A stretch of 7,950 nucleotides of DNA from an uncultured cyanobacterium. Its GTDB lineage: Bacteria; Cyanobacteriota; Cyanobacteriia; PCC-6307; Cyanobiaceae. The stretch's first letter is position 1; every line of letters begins with the position of its first letter. The notes below the pieces were generated by a model. The model did not search any database. It was not told the origin of the DNA and saw only the letters and a list, made by a program, of their open reading frames with translations. Location: contig CAIXOZ010000047.1 of NCBI GenBank assembly GCA_903921295.1, positions 1 through 7,950 of the forward strand, read 5' to 3'. Shown piece by piece: positions 1 to 7,038 of the stretch. The translations under genes and the position numbers were made by a program.

Positions 1-1781
1 GTCGCCTGAGGACCCAGGCTGGCGGTACCGGCCTTCTCCAGCAGGGCCCGTTGCTCGGCCACGGCAGTGGCGAGGTCGGCGGCCGCCTGACGCGCCAGGC
101 CTGAAGCACGGCTGAAGGCGAGCTCTGCCGCCTGCATCGCCGTTTCGGTGACGACCGGAGCGGACGACTGCGCCGGCGCGGGATGGTGGCTCGATCCGCA
201 CACCGGACACGGCTGATCAGGAGCCAGAGCAGCGGCCAGCTGCGAGGCCATGCCGGCGACCTGGCCATGCCGGCACTCCAGCAGCAGCACCTCGGTGCGG
301 CGCAGCTCCGCCTCCGCCTCGGCCTGGGCCTTCGCCCGTTGCTGCTGACGCCGATCGGCCTCAGCCAGCGCCGTCAGGGTCCGGGCGATCTCATCCGCCT
401 CCCGGGCCGCCCGCTCCAGACCATCGAGCTGGTCACGGGCGCTGCAGGCCCGCTGGTGGGCCTCAACCGCCTGCTGGCGCACGACCTGAACGCCTTCGAG
501 CGCTTTCAAGGCCGAGGCCATCGCCCGCCGGGCCTCATCCGCGAGCCGATCGGCCTCGGCCGCCGCCGCTGCGGCCTGCCTGGCCTCAGCGGCCTTCCGG
601 GTCAGGGCGAGCCATTCGACCCGGCAGGCGGCCAGGGCACTGCGGACCTCCGCCAACGCCTCCGGATCCGGACCCCCCCGCAGATCAAGCGCCAGCACCG
701 GCGCCGGCAGCCCGGGACCCTGACGGCGGGCTCGGCGGACCCCCTCGAGCTGCACCTCCAGCCGGCGGCTCAACGCCTGCAGGGCCATGGAGGCCCTGGC
801 CTCGGCCTCGAGGCTGGCGCGCAGGGCCTCGGCCCGCTCCGCCTGCTGCAGGCGCTGGCGGTAGGCCTCAACCACCTCCTGCTTCGCCTCGAGTTCCTGC
901 AACCGGCTCTGCGCCCCAGCCCGGCGATCCCATCGGTCAGCCTGCCGCTCCCTGGCGGCCAGGGAGGCCTGGGCCGCCTCCATGGCGGCGACGGCCTCCT
1001 GCAGGCGTTGACGGCTCAGGGCCAGCACGGCGGCCATCGCCGTCTCGATCTGATCAAGGTCCGCAGGCAGTGGCGTGGCGGTGGCGTCCGGCTCGGCATC
1101 ACGCTCCGGGGCGAAGGCACTCCAGACCTGAAGGATCTGGCTGCGCAGCACCTCCTGGCTGCGGTTCTGTTCCGCCAGGGTGAGGCGGGCCGATCGGGCC
1201 CTGTCCTCCAGCCAGAGGCTGGCCTGCTCGTAGTGCACCGTCTCGAAGAGCGTCTTGAGCAGGGCTTCACGCTCCTCGGCCCGGGCCCGCAGCACCTCGG
1301 CAAACCTGCCCTGGGGCAGCAGGATCACCTGGCGGAACTGGGTGGCACTGAGGCCGACCAGCCGCTCCACCGCACGGCTCACCTCCGTGCTGCGGCTGGC
1401 CAGCGGCTGCGACTCGGAGCCCTGCAAGCGGAACAGGGCCGCCTGGGGCGCTTTTTCCGTGACCCCGTTGCCACGACTCTTGGGTGCGGTGTAGGCCGGG
1501 GAACGCTCGACCCGGTAACGGGCGCCGGCGCAGGAGAAGATGAGCGTGACCCTGGGCACCGCCGAGGGGCCGGCATGGTCGGATTTCAGCGAACGCGGCG
1601 GCCGATCCCCGGACACCTCGCCGTACAGCGCGAAGGAGAGGGCATCGAGCAGGAAGGTCTTGCCGGCACCGGTGGTGCCATGAATCAGGAACAACCCCTC
1701 CTCGCTGAGGGTGTCGAAATCGATGTCGGTGCGCTCGGCATAGGGGCCGAAAGCCTCGATCCACAGCTGGTGGGGTTTCAT
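1..1781 (-). CDS. sbcC: Exonuclease SbcC (Rad50-like ATPase), N-terminal part, cut by window edge
   Basis: SbcC is the ATPase and coiled-coil tether of the SbcCD complex, which opens DNA hairpins and processes double-strand ends in the cytoplasm. The first ~593 residues are here and the frame is open to the left edge, so the C-terminal ATPase lobe (signature and Walker B) lies outside; the family is about 1000-1050 residues. Seen: N-terminus MKPHQLWIEAFGPYAERTDI; Walker A GTTGAGKT at residues 35-42 (Thr where many homologues have Pro at the second position); Q-loop segment LLPQGRFAEVL at 154-164 with Q157; a long Ala/Glu/Arg/Gln-rich coiled coil from about 170 to 520; zinc-hook CPVCG with C525 and C528, followed by two His; then the returning coiled coil. 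The start ATG overlaps the sbcD stop (ATGA) and has the purine-rich GGGGGCGAGG just upstream, so the two are probably translationally coupled. A long plus-strand open frame over this gene is a GC-rich shadow. Confidence 0.94.
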   Translation of the reverse strand, partial: MKPHQLWIEAFGPYAERTDIDFDTLSEEGLFLIHGTTGAGKTFLLDALSFALYGEVSGDRPPRSLKSDHAGPSAVPRVTLIFSCAGARYRVERSPAYTAPKSRGNGVTEKAPQAALFRLQGSESQPLASRSTEVSRAVERLVGLSATQFRQVILLPQGRFAEVLRARAEEREALLKTLFETVHYEQASLWLEDRARSARLTLAEQNRSQEVLRSQILQVWSAFAPERDAEPDATATPLPADLDQIETAMAAVLALSRQRLQEAVAAMEAAQASLAARERQADRWDRRAGAQSRLQELEAKQEVVEAYRQRLQQAERAEALRASLEAEARASMALQALSRRLEVQLEGVRRARRQGPGLPAPVLALDLRGGPDPEALAEVRSALAACRVEWLALTRKAAEARQAAAAAAEADRLADEARRAMASALKALEGVQVVRQQAVEAHQRACSARDQLDGLERAAREADEIARTLTALAEADRRQQQRAKAQAEAEAELRRTEVLLLECRHGQVAGMASQLAAALAPDQPCPVCGSSHHPAPAQSSAPVVTETAMQAAELAFSRASGLARQAAADLATAVAEQRALLEKAGTASLGPQA

Positions 1782-2971
1782 GCCTCGCCCCCAGCGGCCC
1801 CCGCCTGCAGAGCCTGCCGCAACAGCTCCCGCTCATCCGCCTCGGCGGGCCGTCCCTGTTGATCGGCGTAGAAGGCCAGGGTCAGATCCAGCGGCGACAA
1901 GGCCTCGCGCACCTGCTGGTTGCGTTCGCTGGCGCTGGCCCGCACCAGCTCCGGCGGCCGGTGGCGCAGCTCGACCGCATGGGGAAAGCGCTGGCGCAAC
2001 CGGGCCATGGCCTGCATCGGCAGGGTCTCATCGGTGAGAACCGCCCGCACCCAGGCGGCTTCGGCCGGCGCATGGGCAGGATCACGGCAGAGTTCCTCCA
2101 GTCGGCCCTCGATCGTGCGCAACGGCCGTCCCACCTGCAGGGGCACGATCTCGACCCGCGCTTCACCGCTGGTCGCGAGCTCCACGATCCGGACAGACTT
2201 GCTCTGGTGCTGCTCCGAGAAGGAGTAAGGCAGAGGGGAACCGGAATAGGCGAGACGCGGCCCATCCAACTGCTGGGAGCCATGCAGATGGCCAAGGGCG
2301 ACATAGTCGAAGCCGGCGAAGCGCTGCACTCCGACCCGATCGATCTGGCCCACGGTCAGCTCCCGCTCGGAGTCACAGCCTTCACCGCCGGCCACAAAGG
2401 TATGGGCCACCACGATCGAACGCACCCCGGAGCGGCAGCACAGGTCGGCCCGAACCCGGTGTAGGGCCAGGCCGGTGACCTGCTCGTGGCTGATCCGCTC
2501 CCTGGCCTCACTGACGATCGAGGCCTCAGGCGACAACGACCGCAACGTCAGCCCATCAACGGCAGGATCGAGATAGGGCAGGGGATAGATCGCCACAGCC
2601 TCTCCGCCCCGGCGCGGCGCCACCAGCACGGGTTCGGCGCAGCGGCGGACATCCCCGCGGATCGTCACGCCGAAGCTGGAGAGGAGCGGGTCATAGATCG
2701 AGACCCGCACATGGGAATCGTGGTTGCCGGCGATCGCCACCACACCGATGCCGGCATGGCACAGCCGGGCCAGGGTGTCGTTGAACAACTGCACCGCTTC
2801 CGCCGGCGGAATGGCGCGGTCGTAGAGATCGCCGGCGATCAGCACCGCATCAACGTCGGCCTCGATGGCCAGCGCCACGATCCGATCGAGAGCAGCCGCC
2901 TGCTCCTCGAGCAGGGAAGCGCCATGGAACGGCCGGCCCAGGTGCCAGTCCGAGGTGTGCAGACACCGCAT
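1778..2971 (-). CDS. sbcD: Exonuclease SbcD (Mre11-like nuclease subunit)
   Basis: This is the metallophosphoesterase nuclease subunit of SbcCD, acting with SbcC on hairpins and DNA ends. The protein is 397 residues, matching the ~400 of the family. The phosphoesterase motifs are all present in order: DWHLG (D8, H10), GDLYDR (D48), GNHD (N83, H84, D85), VVAHTF (H190) and GHLH (H228 or H230 region). These are the expected Mn-binding and catalytic positions, followed by the capping domain that contacts SbcC. The start is placed at MRCLHTSDWHLG because family members begin right before this first motif. The frame stays open 66 codons further upstream, but that stretch is Pro/Gly-rich, resembles nothing in the family and would overlap the divergent peptidase start. 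No strong ribosome-binding site is visible before the chosen ATG. It is first in an sbcD-sbcC operon with a 4-bp overlap. Confidence 0.95.
   Translation of the reverse strand: MRCLHTSDWHLGRPFHGASLLEEQAAALDRIVALAIEADVDAVLIAGDLYDRAIPPAEAVQLFNDTLARLCHAGIGVVAIAGNHDSHVRVSIYDPLLSSFGVTIRGDVRRCAEPVLVAPRRGGEAVAIYPLPYLDPAVDGLTLRSLSPEASIVSEARERISHEQVTGLALHRVRADLCCRSGVRSIVVAHTFVAGGEGCDSERELTVGQIDRVGVQRFAGFDYVALGHLHGSQQLDGPRLAYSGSPLPYSFSEQHQSKSVRIVELATSGEARVEIVPLQVGRPLRTIEGRLEELCRDPAHAPAEAAWVRAVLTDETLPMQAMARLRQRFPHAVELRHRPPELVRASASERNQQVREALSPLDLTLAFYADQQGRPAEADERELLRQALQAGAAGGEA
2730..2737. repeat. HIP1 octamer GCGATCGC
   Basis: Exact cyanobacterial highly iterated palindrome, here within the decamer GGCGATCGCC, inside sbcD. 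Confidence 0.7.
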
Positions 2972-3155
2972 CAGATCAGGGCCGGGGACGGCTGGCCCAC
3001 CGCAGTGTCTCCATTGTGCCGGGGGGATCTGGTCAAGCGACGCCGAATCACCGACGATGATGCCCAGGCCGGCGCAGGGGCCCCGACCGACGGGTTCAGG
3101 CCTCCTCAGCCCGTTGGGCTGCGCCGAAACGCCTACGTCCATCCCGCGGGGATCG

Positions 3156-5411
3156 ATGCCGGTGACCACGACCCACAGCCGCCGCCGGGCCCTGCAGTGG
3201 TTGATCGCTGGTTCGACAGCGATGGTCCTCCCCGTGATGGCCGGTCCTGGCCGATCCCGACCGGGCGCCGGCCGAGCTCCCGCCGCAGCCGCCCGGCCCG
3301 GCCCTCCCCCGGCAGCGGCGGGAGCTCCGATGGCTCGGGTCGAAACGGTGCAGGAGGTGCTGTGGGGCCGGACCGTCTCCGATCCCTATCGCTGGATGGA
3401 GCGGAATGACGATCCCGACTGGGAGCCCTTCCTGAAGGGGCAGGCGACCCACGCCCGGGCCGTTCTGGACGCGATTCCGGGTCGCGCCGAGCTGGGACAG
3501 CGGATCTCTGCACTCTCCGCAGCGGTCCCCCGCGCGGTGAAGATCGTCAGCCGAGGCAGCTGGATCTTCTACGAGAGCCGCCCTGCCGGCGAGGACAACT
3601 TCAGCCTGTTTCTCCGCAACGGCCCGAGGGCCCGCGAGCGGAGACTGCTGGACCCGAGCGGACTGTCGGAAGCCGGCCAGCACCGCTCCATCGACTGGTG
3701 GGTGCCCTCCCCAGATGGCCGCCATATCGCAGTGGGCCTGTCGCTGGCCGGATCCGAGAACTCAGTGCTCAGGATCCTCGAGGTCGCCAGCGGCACGTTT
3801 CTGCCCGAGAGCATCGACAAGACCAACAACGCCTCGCCGAGCTGGCTTCCCGATGGCTCAGGCTTCTTCTACAACCGCCTCGCCCCCGGCCCCAAACCGG
3901 GGGATGCCGACGCGTTTCTCAACAGCGCCGCCTGGTTGCATCGTCTTGGGACGGATCCGGCCAGCGATCGCCTGATCCTGAAGGCCGGCCTCGATCCGCT
4001 GCTCGGAGGCACAGCTGAGGAGTTCCCGCTGATCGAGACAGCCGCCGATTCGGAGCTGGTGCTGGCCTGCTTCAAGGGTGGCGTGCGCAACGACAACGCC
4101 TATTTCGTGGCGCGCCGGAAGGAACTCCTGGCAGGCCAACCCCGCTGGCGACCGCTCTGCACGCTTGCGGATCAGGTCAGCCGGGTGGTGCTCGCGGGAG
4201 ACCATCTCGACCTGCTGAGCACCCAGGGCGCCCCGAACGGGCAGGTGCTGCGCGTTCCTGCCGCCGCTCCGGACCTGGCCAACGCCAGGGTCGTGGTGGC
4301 GGCAGGTCCGTGGGTGATCGATGCGATCGAGTCCGCGGCCGACGGTCTGTACATCCGCGAGATGCGGGGCGGATACAGCGGCCTGCGCCGACTGCATCGC
4401 AACGGAAGCCTTCAGCGCATCGAGCTTCCCTTCGAGGGTTCCGTGAGTGCGCTCGCTGCCGATCCCCTGACCCCTGGGGCCTGGTTCATCGGCGAGAGCT
4501 GGCTGGTGCCCCCGGCCTGCTTCCACTGCAGCGCCGATCAGCGCAGGGCCAGGCGGGTGGATCTGGTGGGACCGGTGCGGCTCAGGACCTCGGACTATGC
4601 GGTGATCCGCAGTGTCGCCATCGCCCGCGACGGCACACGGGTGCCGATATCGATCGTGGCCCGGCGTGGCCTGAAGCGCGATGGCAGCCATCCCACCCTG
4701 GTGGAGGCCTATGGGGCCTATCAGGTCGCCTGCGAACCCTGGTTCTTCAACGGGAGGCTGCTGGCCTTCCTGGAACGGGGGGGAGTGTTCGTCACCGCCC
4801 ATGTGCGCGGTGGCGGCGAATTCGGCCGGCCCTGGTGGCTGGCCGGTCAGAAACAGACAAAACCGAACACCTGGCGGGATCTGATCGACTGTTGTCAGGC
4901 CCTGATCCAGGCAGGGTGGACCAGCCCGGCGCACCTGGAGATCACAGGCACCTCCGCGGGTGGGATCACCGTCGGTCGGGCGATGACAGAACGACCGGAT
5001 CTGTTTGCGGCGGTGATCTCCAATGTGGGCCTCTCCAATCCGCTGCGGGCGGAATTCTCTGAGAACGGCCCGGGCAACATCGACGAATTCGGCACGATCA
5101 GCGATCGGGCTGGATTTGAAACCTTGCTGCAGATGGATGCTTACCAGGCCGTCCAGCAGGGGGTGCGGTACCCGGCGACGTTGCTGACCACCGGCCTGAA
5201 TGACGTCCGGGTGTCACCCTGGCAGGTCGGAAAAATGGCCGCCCGGCTCCAGAGCGTGGCGGCTCCGGACCGCCCCGTGCTGTTGCGGGTGGAGGAGAAC
5301 GCCGGCCATGGCCTCGGCTCGACCCGCAGCCAGATCGATGCCGAACAGGCGGACGCCTATGCCTTTGTCCTCTGGCGCACCGGACATCCACGCTTTCAAT
5401 CAGGGCGCTGA
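3156..5411 (+). CDS. Prolyl oligopeptidase family serine peptidase (S9A), probably exported
   Basis: This serine peptidase belongs to the S9 prolyl-oligopeptidase family, which cleaves short peptides, typically after proline. From this start it has 751 residues. Domains: basic N-terminus with the twin-arginine-like SRRRALQ (8-14) and hydrophobic stretch 15-29; Pro/Ala/Gly-rich linker (~30-58); the family N-terminal signature VSDPYRWMERNDDP; a beta-propeller gate (roughly 130-480); and a C-terminal alpha/beta-hydrolase domain. The triad is visible: S600 in GTSAGG, D683 in LNDVRV, H718 in NAGHG, with spacing close to classical family members (83 and 35 residues). The nucleophile elbow is GTSAGG rather than the common GGSNGG. 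The start at 3156 yields the Tat-like signal; an alternative ATG at 3330 would give a 693-residue cytoplasmic form. The frame open further upstream (from 2865) is antisense to sbcD and not credible. It is divergent from sbcDC. Exact substrate is unknown. Confidence 0.9.
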   Translation: MPVTTTHSRRRALQWLIAGSTAMVLPVMAGPGRSRPGAGRAPAAAARPGPPPAAAGAPMARVETVQEVLWGRTVSDPYRWMERNDDPDWEPFLKGQATHARAVLDAIPGRAELGQRISALSAAVPRAVKIVSRGSWIFYESRPAGEDNFSLFLRNGPRARERRLLDPSGLSEAGQHRSIDWWVPSPDGRHIAVGLSLAGSENSVLRILEVASGTFLPESIDKTNNASPSWLPDGSGFFYNRLAPGPKPGDADAFLNSAAWLHRLGTDPASDRLILKAGLDPLLGGTAEEFPLIETAADSELVLACFKGGVRNDNAYFVARRKELLAGQPRWRPLCTLADQVSRVVLAGDHLDLLSTQGAPNGQVLRVPAAAPDLANARVVVAAGPWVIDAIESAADGLYIREMRGGYSGLRRLHRNGSLQRIELPFEGSVSALAADPLTPGAWFIGESWLVPPACFHCSADQRRARRVDLVGPVRLRTSDYAVIRSVAIARDGTRVPISIVARRGLKRDGSHPTLVEAYGAYQVACEPWFFNGRLLAFLERGGVFVTAHVRGGGEFGRPWWLAGQKQTKPNTWRDLIDCCQALIQAGWTSPAHLEITGTSAGGITVGRAMTERPDLFAAVISNVGLSNPLRAEFSENGPGNIDEFGTISDRAGFETLLQMDAYQAVQQGVRYPATLLTTGLNDVRVSPWQVGKMAARLQSVAAPDRPVLLRVEENAGHGLGSTRSQIDAEQADAYAFVLWRTGHPRFQSGR
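3320..3332 (+). promoter_or_regulatory. Possible internal ribosome-binding site and ATG of the peptidase
   Basis: GGGAG lies five bases before an in-frame ATG at 3330, immediately ahead of the conserved domain (MARVETVQEVLWG). It is a better Shine-Dalgarno match than anything before the upstream ATG at 3156. It could start a signal-less form, or be the only real start. This is inferred from spacing only. Confidence 0.35.
3964..3971. repeat. HIP1 octamer GCGATCGC
   Basis: Exact HIP1 palindrome inside the propeller part of the peptidase gene. Confidence 0.7.
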
Positions 5412-5414
5412 ATC

Positions 5415-5449
5415 GGCTCCAGCCCCGGCCGGGATGCCGAGGGGGAGCC
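5415..5449. terminator. GC-rich hairpin between convergent genes, possible terminator
   Basis: The arms GGCTC (5415-5419), CCCC and GGC (5423-5429) pair with GCC (5436-5438) and GGGGGAGCC (5441-5449), leaving a 3-base bulge on one side, a 2-base bulge on the other and a 6-base loop. It starts four bases after the peptidase stop and sits in the 85-bp gap between convergent genes, so it could act on both. There is no T-tract on either strand, so intrinsic termination is uncertain. Confidence 0.4.
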
Positions 5450-5496
5450 AGAGGGAAAGCCTCGCTCCATGCCCACCGAAGGTTCAACAGAGGCGC

Positions 5497-6303
5497 TCAG
5501 AGGCCAGGGCTGCTCTGCATGATGCCCCCATCGGCAAAAATCGAGGTGGCCGTGATGTAGCTGGCGGCATCGCTGGCCAGGAACGCGACCACGGACGCCA
5601 CTTCCTCGGGCTGGGCCATCCGCCCCATGGGAATGGCGGCATTGAGCCTGGCCAGCAGCTCAGGGTTGTGCATCGTCGAATCGTTGATCGGCGTGGCCAC
5701 GGCACCCGGCCCAACATTGACGATCGTCACCCCATGGGCCGCGAGCTCAACCCCAGCCGTGCGGGTCAACATGCGAACGCCCCCCTTGGCCACGCAATAG
5801 GGGGTGTTATTCGGCATCGGCCAATCCTCATGAACCGAGGAGATATTGATGATTCGACCCCCACCACCCTGGGCGATCATCTGCTTGGCTGCGTACTGCG
5901 TGGCAAAGAAAACACCGCGCAGGTTGATATTAAGAACCTTGTCATAGTCTTCTGGAGTTGTATCCAGGATCGAGGCGCGGGTTTCAATACCAGCATTGTT
6001 CACCATCACATCAAGGCGACCGAACCGGTCCACCGTTGTATCAATCAGTCGCTGAAGATCCTCAAGCTTGCCGACATCAGCCTGAACCCCAAAACTGCAG
6101 CCTCCGAGCTCACCGATTTCCACTTCCATCGCCTCGGTGACTTCAGAATGGGAGCGGTAATCGATGACAACCTTGGCCCCGAGTCGGGCAATGCGTTCAA
6201 CGATGGCTTTGCCAATGCCGCTGTTCCCGCCGGTGACAACAATCACCTTGTCCTTCAGGAGGGTGGCGAGGGTAGCGTTGGCGTATGGATTAGTGGTAGT
6301 CAT
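5497..6303 (-). CDS. Short-chain dehydrogenase/reductase, glucose 1-dehydrogenase-like
   Basis: This is a classical Rossmann-fold SDR of 268 residues, probably cytoplasmic and tetrameric like its family. Seen: cofactor motif TGGNSGIG (24-31), NNAG (102-105), structural Asn N127, and catalytic S156, Y169 and K173 (YCVAK). The active-site stretch ISSVHED, the segment VGPGAVATPIN and the C-terminal FADGGIMQ closely resemble bacterial glucose 1-dehydrogenases, which oxidise beta-D-glucose to gluconolactone. The basic R50 after the second beta strand (VIDYRSHSE) would allow NADP as well as NAD. The start is set at MTTTNPYANA (ATG at 6303-6301); the frame could extend seven codons to a TTG at 6324, and neither start has a clear ribosome-binding site. 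It is divergent from a cupin-like gene and a gluconolactonase-family gene, which supports a sugar-oxidation role. The 5' part is clearly less GC-rich (~53%) than the 3' part (~65%). Other sugar or alcohol substrates cannot be excluded. Confidence 0.92.
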   Translation of the reverse strand: MTTTNPYANATLATLLKDKVIVVTGGNSGIGKAIVERIARLGAKVVIDYRSHSEVTEAMEVEIGELGGCSFGVQADVGKLEDLQRLIDTTVDRFGRLDVMVNNAGIETRASILDTTPEDYDKVLNINLRGVFFATQYAAKQMIAQGGGGRIINISSVHEDWPMPNNTPYCVAKGGVRMLTRTAGVELAAHGVTIVNVGPGAVATPINDSTMHNPELLARLNAAIPMGRMAQPEEVASVVAFLASDAASYITATSIFADGGIMQSSPGL

Positions 6304-6420
6304 GAAGAAATTCGGTTGCAGCAAAGGCCTGGTCAGACCTTAGACACTGCATCCTGATCTGGCAGCGTCGTTGTTACTGACCCGATCCACGGCGTCGACT
6401 TGCAGGACGTCGTGGCACAG

Positions 6421-6433
6421 CTGTTAACAACAG
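6421..6433. promoter_or_regulatory. Small dyad in the divergent intergenic region, possible operator
   Basis: CTGTT (6421-6425) and AACAG (6429-6433) form an inverted repeat around a 3-base centre. It lies in the relatively AT-rich 145-bp gap between the divergent dehydrogenase and cupin-like genes, 16 bases before the latter's first ATG. Its position suits a regulator shared by both genes, but arms of five bases occur easily by chance. No convincing -35/-10 pair was found on either strand. Confidence 0.2.
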
Positions 6434-6448
6434 TGCACACAAACACAG

Positions 6449-6919
6449 ATGACACGGCCCAGGATTTCACTAAGTTGCGATGAGGCTTCCATTGTTGTGA
6501 CCAACACCGTGGCTCATCCCCAGTCGGACTCAGCAACAGCAGCACCAGCCGTGGCCAACTGGCATGTCTGGACCGATGCAGAAGGCATCAGCTGCCAGAG
6601 CCGTGGCCTCGTGGATGGATTCCAGCTCAACAGCATCAGCGCAGGAGCCTCGGCCCAGTGGATCGGTCCCCGCAGCCACGGGCCGATGAGCGTGCTGTTC
6701 ACCGTTCTGCCCCCGGGTTGGCAGGGCGATTGGCATGAAAACCCGGCACCTCAGTGGATCGTGCCGCTGAGCGGACGCTGGGGAGTGGAAACGATGGATG
6801 GCCAGAAGGTGGAGATGGGCATCGGTGAGGTGTCCTTCGGCGCCGATCAGGCACCAGCGAACAGAACGGCCAACGTGGCCAACGTTCCTGGACCGTGGGC
6901 GATCAAGCCGCCGTGCTGA
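6449..6919 (+). CDS. Cupin-like protein, C-terminus apparently frameshifted
   Basis: As it stands this frame encodes 156 residues. The core, from NWHVWTDAEGI (38-48) through GDWHENPAPQWIVPLSGRW (93-111) to GEVSFGADQ (126-134), looks like a small single-domain cupin of unknown function. Only one histidine (H96) is seen in the first cupin motif, so a canonical metal site is not evident. After Q134 the sequence becomes uncharacteristic (APANRTANV...) and stops, while a family-like ending continues in the next frame to 6969. That points to a one-base loss near 6850, giving a ~173-residue product if restored. The start is uncertain: ATG at 6449 has no ribosome-binding site, while GTG at 6497 has GAGG eleven bases upstream and would drop 16 residues of no clear family match. 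It is divergent from the dehydrogenase and upstream of the lactonase, possibly in one transcript with it. Confidence 0.72.
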   Translation: MTRPRISLSCDEASIVVTNTVAHPQSDSATAAPAVANWHVWTDAEGISCQSRGLVDGFQLNSISAGASAQWIGPRSHGPMSVLFTVLPPGWQGDWHENPAPQWIVPLSGRWGVETMDGQKVEMGIGEVSFGADQAPANRTANVANVPGPWAIKPPC

Positions 6920-6969
6920 TGCTCGTGCAGTTCGGTCCGGAGATAGCCGCGCCGCCCATTCCCCGATGA
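6850..6969 (+). pseudogene. Out-of-frame C-terminal remnant of the cupin-like gene
   Basis: In the reading frame shifted by -1 from the cupin-like gene, codons from 6850 onward read GTSEQNGQRGQRSWTVGDQ and then AAVLMLVQF, ending at a TGA at 6967-6969. This joins smoothly to the preceding GEVSFGADQ and has the amphipathic beta-strand ending expected for this kind of cupin, whereas the in-frame continuation does not. One added base (for example a third G at 6850-6851) would restore the full frame. A true mutation and a base-call error in the assembly cannot be told apart here. Confidence 0.65.
6868..6885 (+). repeat. 9-bp tandem duplication in the cupin-like gene
   Basis: GGCCAACGT occurs twice in immediate succession (6868-6876 and 6877-6885). 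In the restored frame it encodes GQR twice. It is just downstream of the inferred one-base deletion, so this part of the gene may have suffered more than one slippage event. Confidence 0.75.
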
Positions 6970-7038
6970 CGCGTGCTCAGGCCTGGCCGTGACCAGGGCC
7001 TGAAGCTCCAGCCCCCCTGCCCTCTCGTCGCCCTGACC

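Noticed and set aside
183..1862. A 559-codon open frame on the plus strand opposite sbcC
   Set aside because: It is antisense to a clear SbcC with Walker A, Q-loop and zinc hook. The Leu/Gly/Arg/Gln-rich composition is typical of a GC-rich shadow frame.
3013..3036. Minus-strand TTGACC with CACAAT as an sbcD promoter
   Set aside because: The spacing is only 12 bases, too short for a normal -35/-10 pair.
3077..3114. Short palindromes (GGGGCCCC; ACGGG/CCCGT) between the divergent sbcD and peptidase genes
   Set aside because: Arms of four to five bases are expected by chance at this GC content.
2865..3155. 97-codon upstream extension of the peptidase frame
   Set aside because: It overlaps sbcD and its upstream region in antisense, precedes a good signal-like start and has no domain character.
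2972..3169. 66-codon upstream extension of SbcD
   Set aside because: SbcD proteins begin immediately before the DWHLG motif; the extension is unconserved in character and would cross the divergent peptidase start.
2486..3409. A 307-codon plus-strand frame and other long frames antisense to sbcD, the peptidase and the lactonase
   Set aside because: All lie over genes with complete family motifs and show no recognisable domain of their own.
6845..6856. Programmed -1 frameshifting in the cupin-like gene
   Set aside because: There is no X-XXY-YYZ slippery heptamer at the junction (GATCAGGCACC) and no reason for this family to frameshift; a deletion or base-call error is simpler.
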